The notes beneath the pieces were generated by a model. It did no database searches. It was not told where the DNA came from and saw only the letters and a list, made by a program, of their open reading frames with translations. The translations under genes and the position numbers were made by a program. DNA of 64,000 nucleotides from Streptomyces sp. F001 (GTDB lineage: Bacteria > Actinomycetota > Actinomycetes > Streptomycetales > Streptomycetaceae): the NCBI RefSeq assembly GCF_004187715.1, contig NZ_QZWF01000004.1, forward strand, positions 310,001 through 374,000. Reading direction: 5' to 3'. Every line of letters begins with the position of its first letter. Positions within the stretch are counted from its first letter, which is position 1. Below, in pieces: positions 1 through 10,900 of this stretch.

Positions 1-191
1 CACCCTGCCGCGCGGACCGCAAGGAACGCGCCGTTATTCAGCTGCAACTTGAGGCGCATCCCCTCTCTGTTGCCGCAGGGCCGGAGCTGGACCCGTCGCT
101 GTGCGGGAGCGAATCGGGCGCGTTATCACGGAGCCGCCACCAGCCCTGCACGATGCCCTCATGAGGGGGTGCGACCAGCATGCCGTGATCG
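1..191. repeat. Direct repeat, copy A (pairs with 15831-16019)
   Basis: By eye about 75-80% of these bases align, in the same orientation, with 15831-16019. Shared blocks include CAGCTGCAACTTG, CGCTGTGCGGGAG, GAATCGGGC and CCACCAGCCCTGCACGA. On the minus strand both copies keep a coding-like stretch (KLQLNNGAFLAVRAAG here, KLQLDNGASAAVRGAG in copy B), so the unit is probably the 5' part and upstream region of a minus-strand gene. The coding part of this copy runs off the window edge. The two copies bracket the whole RHS/IS island. Confidence 0.6.
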
Positions 192-224
192 TGGGGCTCA
201 GCGAAGCGGGTCGAGTGACGGGGG

Positions 225-545
225 TTGCCCCGCGTCGCGCAGTTGGCGAAGCGGGAGTGGTTTGGTCGGTACTTCGACGTCTCGCAGGAGGAGAGCCTGT
301 CAGCGGCGCGCGGGTGGGCCGCCACTGAACACGGCTACCTCCTGCCCCCATTGGACGCCACCCAACAAGGCGCGGAGGTGGGCATTTGGCTGAAGACGCG
401 CGGGCCGCCGCCCGGGAGACCAAGGAGAGCGAGCAGCAGTGAAGTCGGCGGTCGGCGCTTTGCCGGAGGCGCGGCGCGAACAGCTGGCGGACGTCGCCCC
501 GTCCTGGCCAGTGGAGAGGCAGCGACCCTTTTACGCCACCGGTGA
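225..545 (+). pseudogene. Remnant of helicase-associated-domain protein
   Basis: Translated segments resemble the helicase-associated repeats at the C-terminus of large actinobacterial DEAD/DEAH helicases: REWFGRYF, then EHGYLLPP, GIWLK, a basic AAARETKE stretch, and finally PEARREQLADVAPSWP. These pieces lie in different frames, with a shift near 390 and a stop codon near 440, so the gene is dead. No start codon or helicase core is present. The right edge abuts the IS1182-type transposase remnant, suggesting the insertion removed the end. Family assignment is by motif memory only. Confidence 0.4.
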
Positions 546-566
546 TCCTGCTGGCCAATTCCGGTG

Positions 567-2290
567 TCACGCCGCGAGTGTGAGGTTGAGGCGGGCGAGG
601 TGGCTGGTGCGGGTGCGGTCGAGGGGCTGGCCGTTCCACCAGGCGTCGAGGCGGATCAGGTTGAGGGCGACGGCGGAGTAGACGTGTTCGAGGTGGGTTT
701 TCGCGAGGCCGCGATAGCGGGCGCGGCGGCTGCCGGTGACCGCGACGGCCTGGCGGATGGTGCCCTCGACGCCGGCCCGCAGGGCGTACTCCGCCCGCCA
801 GTCCCGGTCCTCTTGGGCAGCATGGTTCGCATCGATGAGTTCTTGCAAGGGCCTTGGCCGCAGGGTGAGTTGGCGGCCCCAGCGGGTGGCATTGGTGCAT
901 GCGGCCCCGGCAGGGCAGGGACCGCAGTCGGCCTGATCGAAGCGGACCACGATCACGTCGCGGCCCTTCTGTCTGGCCGGGCTCCGGTATCGACTCGTGG
1001 CGCCCTGCGGGCAGGTGGCCCGGCGGGCGTCCCGGTCGACGGTGAAGGCTTCGCGCTGGCAGCCGGCGTTCTCCCGGTACGGGCGGGACGTGCCTGTCAG
1101 CAGCGGTGTGACCAGCGTGATGCCGAAGGCGGCCTGGGCGCCGACGATGAGTTCGGCGCTTGGGTAGCCGGAGTCGGGGTAATGCTCGGCGGGCAGCAGG
1201 CCCCGGTCGGCGAGGGCCCGGTGGACGGGCTCGACGAGTTTCACGCCGGGCACGGTTGCGTCGGTGGTCGCGACGTGTGTGATCACGTTCGGGACCGGAG
1301 GGCGTGCCTGCCGACCGGGCCGCGGAATCTCGTCATCGGGCCGGGGCGGCTGGCAGACCTCGCTGATGTGCAGTGTGTACCCCGTTCAGTGCAGATCTTC
1401 CTTGGTGCCGTAGCGGGCATCGAGGTCATAGGGCGAGGTCAGGCGCACTCTGCCGGGCGGGAGAGCGTCCTTGTGCGCCTCCCGCCGCTTTACCACCTCC
1501 CGCCCCCGGCTGCCAGCGGTGATCAGGTAGTTCTGCACGGTGACCTGGCGCAGCACCTGGACGGCGGGCAGCTCCCGCAGCCAGACTGGCGCGGCCGGAT
1601 GGCAGACCGCCCGCAGCAAGGCCACCGCGTCGCGGCCGTGCCCAGAGCGAGTTCGTCCCGCTGGGCTTGGGAGCCGGGTGGGCGCCAGGACGCGTCGATT
1701 CGCCGCCCGTAGCGGCGGTTCCACTCACCGACCTCCACCACCTGCGCCACCCAGTGCGGGGCTGCGGCGGACAGGGCCTCCAGCGCGGCCCGCACCGTCT
1801 CCCCGGCCAGCTCCAGCTGGTTCAACTCCCGCACCGCCGCCAGCACATGTGTGGAGTCGGTACACTGCTTGCCTCCGGCCTTGACCAGGCCCTTCTCCTT
1901 CAACGCGGCCAGCAGCAGATCCAGCACCCGCTCCTCCAGGCCGTGCTCGACCACCCGGGTGCGGAACTCCGAGAGCACCGAGGCATCGAAGCCGACGTCC
2001 TCCAGCTCCAGACCCAGGCAGTACTTCCACGACACGTCGAACCGGACCCGCTGAACGGCGGCGCGGTCGGTCAGGTTCTCCGCCATCTGCAGCACGGTCA
2101 CCATCGCCGACCGTCCCGGCGACCATCCACGTCGGCCCCGGCGGCCGAACGCCCCAGCGAACTCCGCATCCGCGAAGAGCCCGCCCAGCTCGTCCCGCAC
2201 CCGCATCGCCAACGGCGGCGCCCCGCGTCCCGCGACGGCCCGTGCGACCCGCGCCGTCGCCTCGGGGATCTCGGCAGGGCGATTGCAAAG
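567..2290 (-). pseudogene. IS1182-family transposase, broken
   Basis: The N-terminal half (about 1640-2290) reads EIPEATARVARA, VRDELGGLF, WKYCLGLEL and SVLSEFRTRV, the usual start of IS1182-type DDE transposases. Near 1620-1640 the frame shifts. The middle part then reads QNYLITAGSRGREV...DARYGTKEDL and meets a TGA (1386-1388) where a Trp codon is expected. The same frame resumes with TGYTLHISEVCQPP and THVATTDATVPG through the C-terminus (CPAGAACTNA, EGTIRQAV, HVYSAVALNLIRL). At least two lesions therefore inactivate it. The true start is uncertain because the conserved block begins near 2272 with no clear ATG. It lies back-to-back with the ISAs1-type remnant. Confidence 0.8.
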
Positions 2291-2417
2291 TCGTGGTGAT
2301 CTCTCGGATGTGCAGGTCACGGCGGTGTGACGATGCTGATCGGGTGCGCGACCGGACGCAACGAAGTTCCGTTGTGGAGGTGACCTTCCCAAGTCGCCGT
2401 CCCGCAACGGAGCTTCG

Positions 2418-3592
2418 GTGTGCCGTCAGTCTGCCATCGTCTGTCTGGTCAAGTCGCCCACCCGTCAGCACCGTGCGATCGGCCCGCTGGCCGAGCGGCT
2501 GCGGGGGCTGGCCGATCCGCGGTGTCGGCGCGGGAAGCGTCACCCCTTCGTGGCAGTACTGCTGATCGCCTGCTCCGCCGTGGTTACCGGTGCGACGAGT
2601 TTCGTGGCGATCAGCGAGTGGGCGGCCGAGGCCCCGCAGGACGTCCTGGCCCAACTCGGTGCCCGCACCGCAACCGCCCTGGCCGTGCGCATCCCGCCCA
2701 GCGGCGCGACGATCCGCCGGGTCATCAAGGACACCTGCCCCGGCGGCCTGGCCGACCTCCTCGGCCACGACCCGGCCGGCACCGACACCCTCGCCCTGGA
2801 CGGCAAGACCGCCCGCGGCTCGCGCCTGGGCGCCACCCCGGCCGCGCACCTGCTGGCCGCGATGACCGACACCGGGATGACCGTCACCCAGCTCAGGGTC
2901 CCCGAGAAGACGAACGAGATCACGTGCTTCGCCGCCCCCTCCTGGACCCCTATGACCTGCAAGGAGTCACCCTGACCGGGGATGCGCTGCACACCCGGCG
3001 CGAGCACGCCCGCTTCCTCGTCGAGGCGAAGAAGGCGCACTACGCCTTCACGGTGAAGCGGAACCAGAAGAACCTCTACGAGCAACTGCGGACCCTGCCC
3101 TGGGAGCAGGCGACGGCGAAGTTCTACGACCGCACCCCCGGCCACGGACGTAAGGAGACCCGAGTCGTGCAGGCCCTGACCGTCACCGACCTCGGCGTCG
3201 ACTTCCCCCACGCCGCCCGGGTCGCCAAGGTCGTACGCCACCGCACCGACACCAAGACCGGCAAGCAGAGCCGTGAGACCGTCTACGTGATCACCGACCT
3301 GACCAGCCGTCAGGCTTCCCCCGAGCGGATCGCGACGATCCTAAGGGCGCACTGGGTGATCGAGAACTCCTCGCACCACATCAGGGATGTCACCTTCGCC
3401 GAGGACGCCTGCACCGTCCACGCCGGGACCTCACCACGGGCCATGGCGACCCTCCGCAACCTCGCCATCGGCGTGCTGAAAACCCTCGGAGCCGACAACA
3501 TCGCCAAGACCACCCGGGCGATCCGCGACGAGCCCCAGCGAGCACTCCCCATCCTGGGCATCACCAACGATCCGGACAGCTACGGAACTTGA
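2418..3592 (+). pseudogene. ISAs1-family transposase, frameshifted
   Basis: The first part (2418-2940) matches the DDE_Tnp_1-associated N-terminus of ISAs1 transposases (LADPRCRRGKRHPFVAVLL, SFVAISEWA) and the first catalytic block LALDGKTARGS. At about 2935-2950 the frame changes. The rest continues as LLDPYDLQGVTLTGDALHTR, HYAFTVKRNQ, ERIATILRAHWVIENS and HHIRDVTFAED, ending normally at 3592. Both halves together give a near full-length family protein of about 390 residues, so the defect looks like a single small indel. No terminal inverted repeats were assigned. Confidence 0.8.
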
Positions 3593-3694
3593 TCAAGCCC
3601 TGGCCGCTACTCCCACGAGATCACCGGGCCTATGCCCGACCAGCGGAAACGCAGTCCTCAAGCCCGGAAAGACAACAGCTTCTCAGCTTGATCA

Positions 3695-5164
3695 TTAACC
3701 TTGCTGCTGTTTCAGGCGGACGTGTTCGGTGAGGGTTTCGATTCGTTTCACGGTCTTCCCGGGCTCGTGACGTGGGGCTGACCTGCGGTTCTTCGAGCCG
3801 GGTGGGCGTCCGGGTCCGGGCTTGGAGGGTCTGGGCACGCCGGCGGGACGGGCGGTCTTCACGCGGAGGTGGCGGAACCCCCGGCGGACCCGGGCGGGGG
3901 TGAGCCGGCGAGGTTGCGCCGGCCGTTCCCAGGGCCGACGAAGATCTTCGGCGAGTGGCCGGGCGAGGCGGAGTTGGGTGTGGGCGGCGATGATCAGCCA
4001 CGTCCACAGGTCGGCAGTGTGCGGATCGCGGACCTTGGGGACGGTCCAGCCCAGGGTCTGTTTGAACAGCCGGAAGGTATGTTCAAGATCGAATCTGCGG
4101 AGGAACGCCTGCCAGCGCGCATCGACGTCCGCGCCGGCCATGCCGGTGCGCGAGGACCACAGCCACACCGGCTTGGGGTCGCGGTCACCGGGCAGGTGCT
4201 CGACCTTCAGCCGGATCAACGTGCCGTGGATCAAAGGGAGTTCACCGCAGTGGTCGAGCCAGGGGCCACGGGCCTGCAATCGGGGGTGCATCCGGTCCCA
4301 GGCGAGGGCTTCGGCCGTGCCGTAGTGGGTGGTGTCGCAGGTCGTGGCCTGGTCGGGGGTGTGCCAGGACTCCGGCTTGGAGAAAGTGAGGACACTGCCG
4401 TGCTTGCGGGGCTGCCCGCCGCGCGGGGTGGAGCAGCGTGGGCCGGCGTCCCTGAGCATGACGCGGTCCGAGCGGAGCCGGCCGACCAGCTCGACGGGCA
4501 GGTCGGCCAGGACGTAGGCGAGGCGGGTGACGTCGTAGCCGGTGTCCATGACGACGAGGATGTCCGCGTCGCCCGGCCGCCACTGCCCGGCGTGCACAAG
4601 CCGGGTGACCACCTCGCGCAGCTGAGTGGCGGTCACCGCGGTGGCATCGTCGGACGGCCCCAGCCGGATCGCGTCCAGCACGGCCGTCCAGGACGTGCGT
4701 CCCGTCTCCAGCGCGGCGACGAAGGAGTAGGGCCAGCCAGGGATGAACTGATCTGCGCTGCGGCCTCGCCCGTAGACGTGGCAGAACAGCAACTCCGGGC
4801 TGGTGGGGGCGTCGGGACGCAGCCAGTTGCTCACGTCCACCGCGAGCACGATCCGTCCGTCGGCGGCACGTGGCAGCGGCGTGGAGGCCAGCAGCCTGCG
4901 CAGGCGGCGCGGCTCCAGCCAGCCGTGATTGACCGCGTCGTACATCGCCCCGTGCCCGCGTCGGTGCTCGGCCGTGAGCGTCAGCTCGACCAGCGACGTC
5001 ACCGGGCCGTCCGAGCACAGCACTGCGTCGGTGAGCTCGAAGAGCGCATCCGCCCGGGTGTAGAGGCAGTCGTAGAACTGGACACGAAAGTGGGACAGGA
5101 TGCCCAGCGCGGCGTCAGCGGACTGTTCAGCGGCGAGACTCTTCACCAGCGGCCGTTCCTTCAC
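3695..5164 (-). CDS. Transposase, DDE superfamily (IS701/DDE_5-like)
   Basis: An intact 489-residue DDE-type transposase that would cut and join the ends of its own element. Visible blocks are GRIVLAVDVSNWLRPDA (first acidic residue), DILVVMDTGYDVTRLAY (second) and RRFDLEHTFRLFKQTLGW (the Glu-containing block). A basic Lys/Arg-rich tail ends in KQQQG. The length is normal for the Streptomyces members I recall. The start is GTG (VKERPLVKS). Just upstream is an inverted repeat (GAACGGCC...GGCCGTTC type, about 5150-5205), followed by the group II intron end. With no lesion seen, this is the only transposase in the first 7 kb likely to be active. Confidence 0.8.
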   Translation of the reverse strand: MKERPLVKSLAAEQSADAALGILSHFRVQFYDCLYTRADALFELTDAVLCSDGPVTSLVELTLTAEHRRGHGAMYDAVNHGWLEPRRLRRLLASTPLPRAADGRIVLAVDVSNWLRPDAPTSPELLFCHVYGRGRSADQFIPGWPYSFVAALETGRTSWTAVLDAIRLGPSDDATAVTATQLREVVTRLVHAGQWRPGDADILVVMDTGYDVTRLAYVLADLPVELVGRLRSDRVMLRDAGPRCSTPRGGQPRKHGSVLTFSKPESWHTPDQATTCDTTHYGTAEALAWDRMHPRLQARGPWLDHCGELPLIHGTLIRLKVEHLPGDRDPKPVWLWSSRTGMAGADVDARWQAFLRRFDLEHTFRLFKQTLGWTVPKVRDPHTADLWTWLIIAAHTQLRLARPLAEDLRRPWERPAQPRRLTPARVRRGFRHLRVKTARPAGVPRPSKPGPGRPPGSKNRRSAPRHEPGKTVKRIETLTEHVRLKQQQG

Positions 5165-5306
5165 GCGACGTTGCTCGACACCTCGAAGCGTGAAGAACGG
5201 CCGTTCTGCTGTCCCGGGAACGAATCAAGATCAGCGGGTCAGGTGTAGGGTCGGGGGCTGGCGCGGTGGCGGAGTACGTCCGCTCCGTTTCCAGCCCCCG
5301 CCGCAT

Positions 5307-5341
5307 CGAACCGTGCGTGCGGTTCTCCCGCACACGGCTCA
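5307..5341 (-). ncRNA. Group II intron domain V (catalytic hairpin)
   Basis: The minus strand reads GAGCCGTGTGCGGG, a GAGA loop-like turn, then CCGCACGCACGGTTC. This is the highly conserved 34-nt domain V pattern, with paired GAGCCGT/ACGGTTC ends. It begins within a few bases of the maturase stop codon and is followed by domain VI, exactly the order expected. Confidence 0.9.
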
Positions 5342-6721
5342 CCGACGCCGTTCACCACCGGCATTCGGCCTGCCCCGCCAGTCCCGGAAGGGTCTGGGGG
5401 CGACGACGGTCCCGTGCAGAGCAACCAGCCCCAGCGAGTCGGCGGAGGCAAACGCCACCACCGACCAGCCGAATCTTCGGCTGCGCCGATGCTTCTTGGC
5501 GAGGAACCCGCCGATCCGCATCCGCGCATAGGAGCCGATCTGGTCGAAGCGGTGGGCCGAGTTCCCGAAGCGGAAATACGCGCCCCACCCGCGAAGGAAC
5601 GCATTCACGTCCTCCACGATCACCTTGACCGGCAGCAACAGCCTGCGCCGGTCCGTGAGTTCACGGATCCGGTCACGAGCGTGCTGCACCGCCCTGTCCG
5701 AAGGCCAGCGAGCGAGGAAAGCGATCGGACGCCGCCCGCCGCGCGGCCGGGAGGTGACCCACCGGTGATGGAAGCCGAGGAAATCCACTCCCTCGCCTCC
5801 GACCTGCAGGTGCACAATCCTGGTCTTGGCCGCCTTCGGCTCCAGGCCGAGCTCGGCCAGCAGGTCCTTCAGCCGCCCAAGGGCGGCTTCGGCCTGCTCG
5901 CGGGTAGCGCACATCACCACAGCATCGTCGGCATAGCGCACCAGCACCCCGTGACGGCGCACGTCCCATACCCGGTCCAGCCGGTGCAGATAGACGTTGC
6001 ACATCAACGGTGAAACCACCCCACCTTGTGGGGTTCCGGTCACCGGCCGACGGACATGCCCGTCCTCCATCACCCCGGCCCGCAGCATCGCGCGCAAGAG
6101 CTTGAGGACCGACCGGTCGCAGATGCGTTCCTCGACCGCCTGCATCAACTTCTCGTGCGGAATCGCCTCGAAGCAGTTGGCGATGTCCGTCTCCACCACC
6201 CAGCGCCTGCCCCGCCATGCCTCGTCCACGAGGACCTGGAGGGCATCGTGCGCCCCGCGCCTGGGCCTGAACCCAAACGAGCACGGGAGCATATCGGCTT
6301 CGAAGACCGGCTCGAGCACGATCTTCAGCGCCGCCTGCACGATGCGGTCACGAACAGAAGGAATCGACAGCGGCCTCTGCTCCGCAGCAGAGCCGGGTTT
6401 CGGAATGAACACCCGGCGCGCGGGCAGCGGACGCCAGCGGCCTTCCTTCAGCTCAGTGGCCAACTCGCCGAGAAGCCGGTCGATGCCGTACTCCTCGACC
6501 TGCGCGAGAGTGGTGGCGTCAATACCCGGGGCGCCGTTGTTCCGACGCACCGTCGCCCACGCGCGCCGCAGGACGTCCCTGCGGTGGACCTTGTCCCCCA
6601 GCGCGTGGAACCGCCGTCCGGGATCGGCCTTGGCCGCCCGGTAGAGCGCATGCTGCAAGGCTCGGACCGGATCCAGCTTCAGGGATCCCGACGTGGCGGA
6701 ACTAGCCGAAACGGCACTCAC
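5339..6721 (-). CDS. ltrA: Group II intron reverse transcriptase/maturase
   Basis: Intron-encoded protein of about 460 residues needed for splicing and mobility. Reverse transcriptase blocks are visible in order: RVFIPKPGSAAEQRPLSIPS, CSFGFRPRRGAHDAL, DIANCFEAIPHEKL, GTPQGGVVSPLMCN, the catalytic VRYADDAVV (YADD box) and LGLEPKAAKT. The X/thumb maturase region follows, ending with FLRGWGAYFRFGNSA and FLAKKHRRSRRFGW. No HNH endonuclease block is seen. The GTG at 6721 sits 5 nt after GGAGGGG and is preferred over the TTG one codon upstream. The ORF is intact and ends just before domain V, so the intron may still be mobile. Confidence 0.92.
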   Translation of the reverse strand: MSAVSASSATSGSLKLDPVRALQHALYRAAKADPGRRFHALGDKVHRRDVLRRAWATVRRNNGAPGIDATTLAQVEEYGIDRLLGELATELKEGRWRPLPARRVFIPKPGSAAEQRPLSIPSVRDRIVQAALKIVLEPVFEADMLPCSFGFRPRRGAHDALQVLVDEAWRGRRWVVETDIANCFEAIPHEKLMQAVEERICDRSVLKLLRAMLRAGVMEDGHVRRPVTGTPQGGVVSPLMCNVYLHRLDRVWDVRRHGVLVRYADDAVVMCATREQAEAALGRLKDLLAELGLEPKAAKTRIVHLQVGGEGVDFLGFHHRWVTSRPRGGRRPIAFLARWPSDRAVQHARDRIRELTDRRRLLLPVKVIVEDVNAFLRGWGAYFRFGNSAHRFDQIGSYARMRIGGFLAKKHRRSRRFGWSVVAFASADSLGLVALHGTVVAPRPFRDWRGRPNAGGERRR

Positions 6722-7420
6722 CAAGCCCCTCCAGACAACCTGCGCATCGACGAAGCAGCGGCCCTTCCCTGGCTGGCGGTTGTGTTGTCCGCCGGCTCAT
6801 CGCGGTACTACGGCCGCCTCCGACGCCCACCCGACTCGCGCCCACTTCCCGGGGTGCACCCGGTTATAGGACGCTCAGCTTCCGGCAGCACCTATCCGCA
6901 GGCCACCGGGCCGGGGAGGGCCTCCCCAGTTCCCGCTGTCACCGTCGCAGCGTTCCATGCCCCATACGCCGGGGAGTCCCTCACGGCTGCATCTCCAGGA
7001 TCTTCGCCGCTTCCATGGCCTTCACCCTGATTTCGGGGGTTCGGCACTCCCTGTCCCCGCCCCGAGAGGCGGGCCTCTAACGACGCCGCAGGCTTCGCGT
7101 GATGCTACGGACCGCTGCTTTGCTCCCCCTTGCAGGGCTTTCGACACTGGGCTTCGACGCCGGGCGTTTCCCCCCGACGCCGCCAGTCTGCTACCGGGCC
7201 TCCTGGCAGCTACCCGGACCGGACTTGCACCGGCAGGCGACAGCGAGCTTACGACCGAAGATCGACTACGTCATCAAGACCTCCAGTCTGCTGGGCGCGC
7301 GAAAGCCCGAGGTTAAACACCAAGCTCAGGGCAGACCGTCGACGAGGTCTATGGCGACCCTGATCAGGACGGCCTGCCAGAACAGACGCTCGTGGGCACC
7401 GCCAACAGCGCAGGAGCCTA

Positions 7421-7915
7421 TCAACGCAGGTCAGGGGCTAGGTTAGCCGCGGCGGCCCGGCGAAAGAACTCGAGTCTCTCCGCCTCATCATCGATGAGCT
7501 GCAGGATTTCGAAAGCATACGAAGCGGCATCGATATTGCGGCCTGATGCGATTTCCTCATAGAGGAGCCAGGAACCCCCCTGAACGATCTCCAGACATGC
7601 TTCTGCGAGGTCATCCTGTTCACCGTTGACCAAGGCAGCAAGAACAATGAAGAGCTGACGTCGATGCTCATCAGGAACTCCGCTCACCAATGCGGCCATA
7701 ACCATGGCCGTTGTGGCCGCTGCTGGCAGCATCAGGTTGGACTGAACATAGGCATGACCATCGGCCCATCCCTCCCCCGCCCGACTCGGCGCGGACTTCT
7801 GCAGAGCACTGATGAAGTCAGTGGGGATGTGATCGGCAGACCTGCCACATCCGCAGACCATTCCTGCCCAATCGTGGCGCTCAATCTCAATGTGCAAGAC
7901 ATCGAATTTCTGCAT
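7421..7915 (-). CDS. Candidate immunity protein for the RHS toxin
   Basis: A 164-residue acidic protein starting MQKFDVLHIEIERHDW, whose ATG lies one base after the TGA of the RHS toxin gene. A GGAAGGG ribosome site is inside the toxin's last codons. This tight toxin-then-small-gene order is the standard layout of polymorphic toxin systems, where the downstream gene protects the producer. The sequence is predicted helical (VMAALVSGVPDEHRRQLFIVLAAL, DDEAERLEFFRRAA) and has one Cys-containing CGCGRS stretch. I recognise no named immunity family, so function is inferred from position only. Base composition is less GC-rich than the core genes. Confidence 0.6.
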   Translation of the reverse strand: MQKFDVLHIEIERHDWAGMVCGCGRSADHIPTDFISALQKSAPSRAGEGWADGHAYVQSNLMLPAAATTAMVMAALVSGVPDEHRRQLFIVLAALVNGEQDDLAEACLEIVQGGSWLLYEEIASGRNIDAASYAFEILQLIDDEAERLEFFRRAAAANLAPDLR

Positions 7916-7916
7916 G

Positions 7917-10900
7917 TCAGTGTCCCAACCCTTCCCAGCGGCCACCGGGGTCTCGCTGCACTCCCCTGATGAACTGAGACGGATCGTAATCGTTCTGACA
8001 GTTGACGCACACTGGCTTCGGCTTAGGTGTCTTGACGCCGTTGACCTTCTCCACCGTCTTTGCGTTGGTGAAGATCACTTTGGAAGCGTCACCGCCGAGA
8101 GCGAAGCAGACGTTCCCTTCAGCACAGTTGCTGTACCCAGGCCACCTGCCCCCTGACGACGCGACCGCGATCTGGCCCGTCTCAGTGTTGTAACCGGCCA
8201 CGTACGTCCGTGAGTTCGTCCTGTTGCTGTAGTTGTTCAACGCAAATTTATCGACCATACCTTCCGCCTGGGCGAGCTGACCATCGGGGGTCCAACCCGG
8301 CGGTGCGTCGTGCACTTCCACCACAGCAGGGCGCTTGGCTCCGGCAGGTCCACGCACCGAGGGAAGCTGCGGCAGGTCCAGGACCAGACCAGACGACTTC
8401 GATGACGCGGAGAACAGCCCCTTGAGTCCGTTCCACGCCGGCCCAACCAGCGCGTTGAGTCCGCCGGTGACCGCGCCCACTAGGAGGTCGGTGGGTGTGG
8501 TGGGCTGACATTGGGCGGTGTTGATTGCCCAGGTAAGGCCCATACCGATGGCTGCATCGGTAGCCGTGGCGACAACAAGGGCTCGTCCACCCGAGAGGCC
8601 GAGCTGGGTGGCCAGGGCGGTGCCGGCCGGGGCGAGGAAGCCGCCGATTGCACCGACGACTCCGCCTTGAACGGTGGCGGCGGCGAAGTCGCCCCAGTCA
8701 AAGTCGTCCCTGTGGGTGAGCGCGTAGACGCCGCCGCCGACGACGGATCCGATGAGGGCCCCGATGCACATCGGGCACTGGCCAGATGGGTCGGACAGGT
8801 TGGCGGGGTCGTTGTTGGCGTAGTTGTACGGGGACTGGTTGGGATTGTCCGCGGCTGCCGGGATCGGGTCCTGGGTGGTGAAGCGCCGCTGGGCCGTGTC
8901 GTAGGAGCGGGCGCGCAGCTGGAGGCGGTCGGGGAGGTACTGGTCCTTGTACTGGCCGGTGTAGGCGAAGGGGCTGGTCTGGCCGCCGGTGATGGTGGCG
9001 GTGCCGGTCGGGGTGCCCCAGGCGCTGTATGTGTAGCGGTAGTTGTCGACTCCGGCTGCGTCGTAGACGGCGCTGACGGAGTTCTGGCGGTCCTGGGTGA
9101 AGTAGTAGGTGCCGGCGGTGCGGTCCATGGAACGGGCCGTGCCGTCGGGGTCGTAGTGGTAGTCCGCGACGAGGGCGCCGGTGGCGTTGGTGTCGGTGGC
9201 GAGTTGTGGCAGGGGGTTGTTGATGTCCCAGCGGGATGTGCCGGCCAGCGCGTTGTTCTTGTTGACGGTGGTGCGGTTGCCGTCCGCGTCGTACAAGAAC
9301 GAGTAGCTGTCGCTGCCGGTCGTGGCGGACTTGATCCGGCTGGCTGCGTCGTAGGCGTAGGTGCCGTCGTCGTCTTTGGTCTGGTTGCCGTCGGCGTCGT
9401 AGGTGTAGCTGGTGGTGGTCGTGCCATTGGTCGTCGACAGCAGTTGGTCGCCGGCGTCGTAGGCGTAGGTGGTGGTGGAGCTGGAGCCGGCGGCGGTCTT
9501 GAGGTTGCCGACCTTGTCGTAGGTGTAGGTGGTGCCGGTTGTGCCGGGGAGGCAGGACGTGGCCGAGGTGTCGGTGCAGACGCGGGTCATGCGGCCGGTG
9601 TCGTCGTAACCGTAGCGGGTTGGGTATCCCGTGCCCGGTTTGTCGGCGACCAGGCGACCGTTGTCGTCGTAGGTGTAGGTGTTGCTGACGGTCGGCGTGG
9701 TCATCGAGACAAGGCGGCTGGCTTCGTCGTAGGTGCGTGCCTCGGTGCGTGTCGTGGTGGTGGGCAGGGTGGCCGAGGTGAGGTTGCCTGCCTTGTCGTA
9801 GCCGTAGCTGACGGCCTTGCTGTTGGTCGTCTGGGTTTTGACCCGGCCGACCTTGTCGTAGGTGTAGCTGGTGGATCTGCCGTCCGGGTAAGTGCGCGAC
9901 TTGAGGGTGTCGTCCGTGTTCCAGGTGTAGCTGAATGGCTTTGTCGCACCTGGCGAGGTAATCGACAGGATCTTGTCGTCGTTGTCGTAGGTCAGGGTGC
10001 GTGTGCCTGTGGCGTCGGTGACATCCTTGAGGCGGCTGGCGTCGTCGTAGACGTATGTCTGCGTTGGGGTGCCGTCGGAGTAGGTGATTTTCGTAGGCAG
10101 GTTGCGGGCGTCGACTGCGGTCGTGATGGTCTGGGCTCGGGCGTTGGTGTACTTGGTGCGGTTGCCGTCGAGGTCGTAGTCGTACGAGACGGTCTTGCCC
10201 AGCGGGTTCTTGACCGAGGTCAGCTGGCCCTCGGCGTTGTAGCCGTAGGTGCTGGTGTGGGTGTTGGCGTCGGTGCTGGTCTCCAGGAAGCCGGCCGTGT
10301 TGTAGGTGAAGGTGGTAGTGCCAGCGTCCGGGGCGGTGACCTTCTTGGGCCGGTTGAGTTCGTCGTACTCGTAGACCGTCTGCTTGTTGCGGGCGTCGGT
10401 GACCGTGGTGATGTTGCCGACGACGTCATAGCCGGTGGAGTGCTTGTGGCCGAGCGGGTTGCTGACCGACGTGGGGTTGCCCGCTTGGTCGTATCCGTAG
10501 GTCCAGGTGTACTTGGCCGGGTCCGCGCCGGTGACGTTGCCGCGCGGGTCGACGATGGTGGCCAGGTGGCCGTCGTCGTCATAGGTGTAGGTGGTGCGCT
10601 CGGCCTCGGGGGAGACCTCGGCCGACAGGTGGCTGTCGTCGTCGTACTCGTAGCTGGTGACGTAGCCGGCCCAGGTCTTCGACGTCGCAAGCCGATTGTT
10701 GTCGTCGTAGGTCAGCGTCATGCCGCGGCCGAGGCCATCGGTCGTCTTCACGACGCTGCCGTTGTCGTCGTAGGTGACGCTGCGGGTGTGGTTCAGCGGG
10801 TCGGTGACCGACAGCGGCCGGTTGTCCGCATCCCACGAGAAGGCCGTGGTCTTGCCGAGCGGGTCGGTGACGGTCTTACGGTTGCCGACCTTGTCGTAGC

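Larger units (their letters stand above)
5245..7300 (-). ncRNA. Group II intron (ribozyme plus maturase ORF)
   Basis: A self-splicing retroelement of about 2.06 kb on the minus strand. The 3' end is clear. Domain V is 5307-5341 (GAGCCGTGTGCGGGAG...CGCACGGTTCG), followed by domain VI with a GGGGGCTGG/CCAGCCCCC stem and a terminal GACCCTAC ending near 5245. The 5' end is placed at about 7300, where GCGCGCCCAGC resembles the usual GUGCGCCC intron start. This boundary is less certain. The region 6725-7300 carries no gene and should be ribozyme domains I-III. The reverse transcriptase lies in domain IV. The maturase lacks an obvious HNH tail, which fits bacterial class C introns, though no typical upstream terminator hairpin was confirmed. 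Confidence 0.82.
3684..7329 (-). mobile_element. DDE insertion sequence interrupted by a group II intron (inferred extent)
   Basis: The transposase at 3695-5164 is the only IS gene inside these limits. Reading inward from both ends, the left end (from 3683) is TCAGCTTGATCATTAACCT and the right end (from 7329) is TGAGCTTGGTGTTTAACCT, about 15 of 19 positions matching, as terminal inverted repeats would. The right repeat lies just outside the 5' end of the group II intron, so the intron appears to sit in the transposase leader, between the repeat and the start codon. The boundaries are my inference; no target duplication was identified. Confidence 0.45.
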
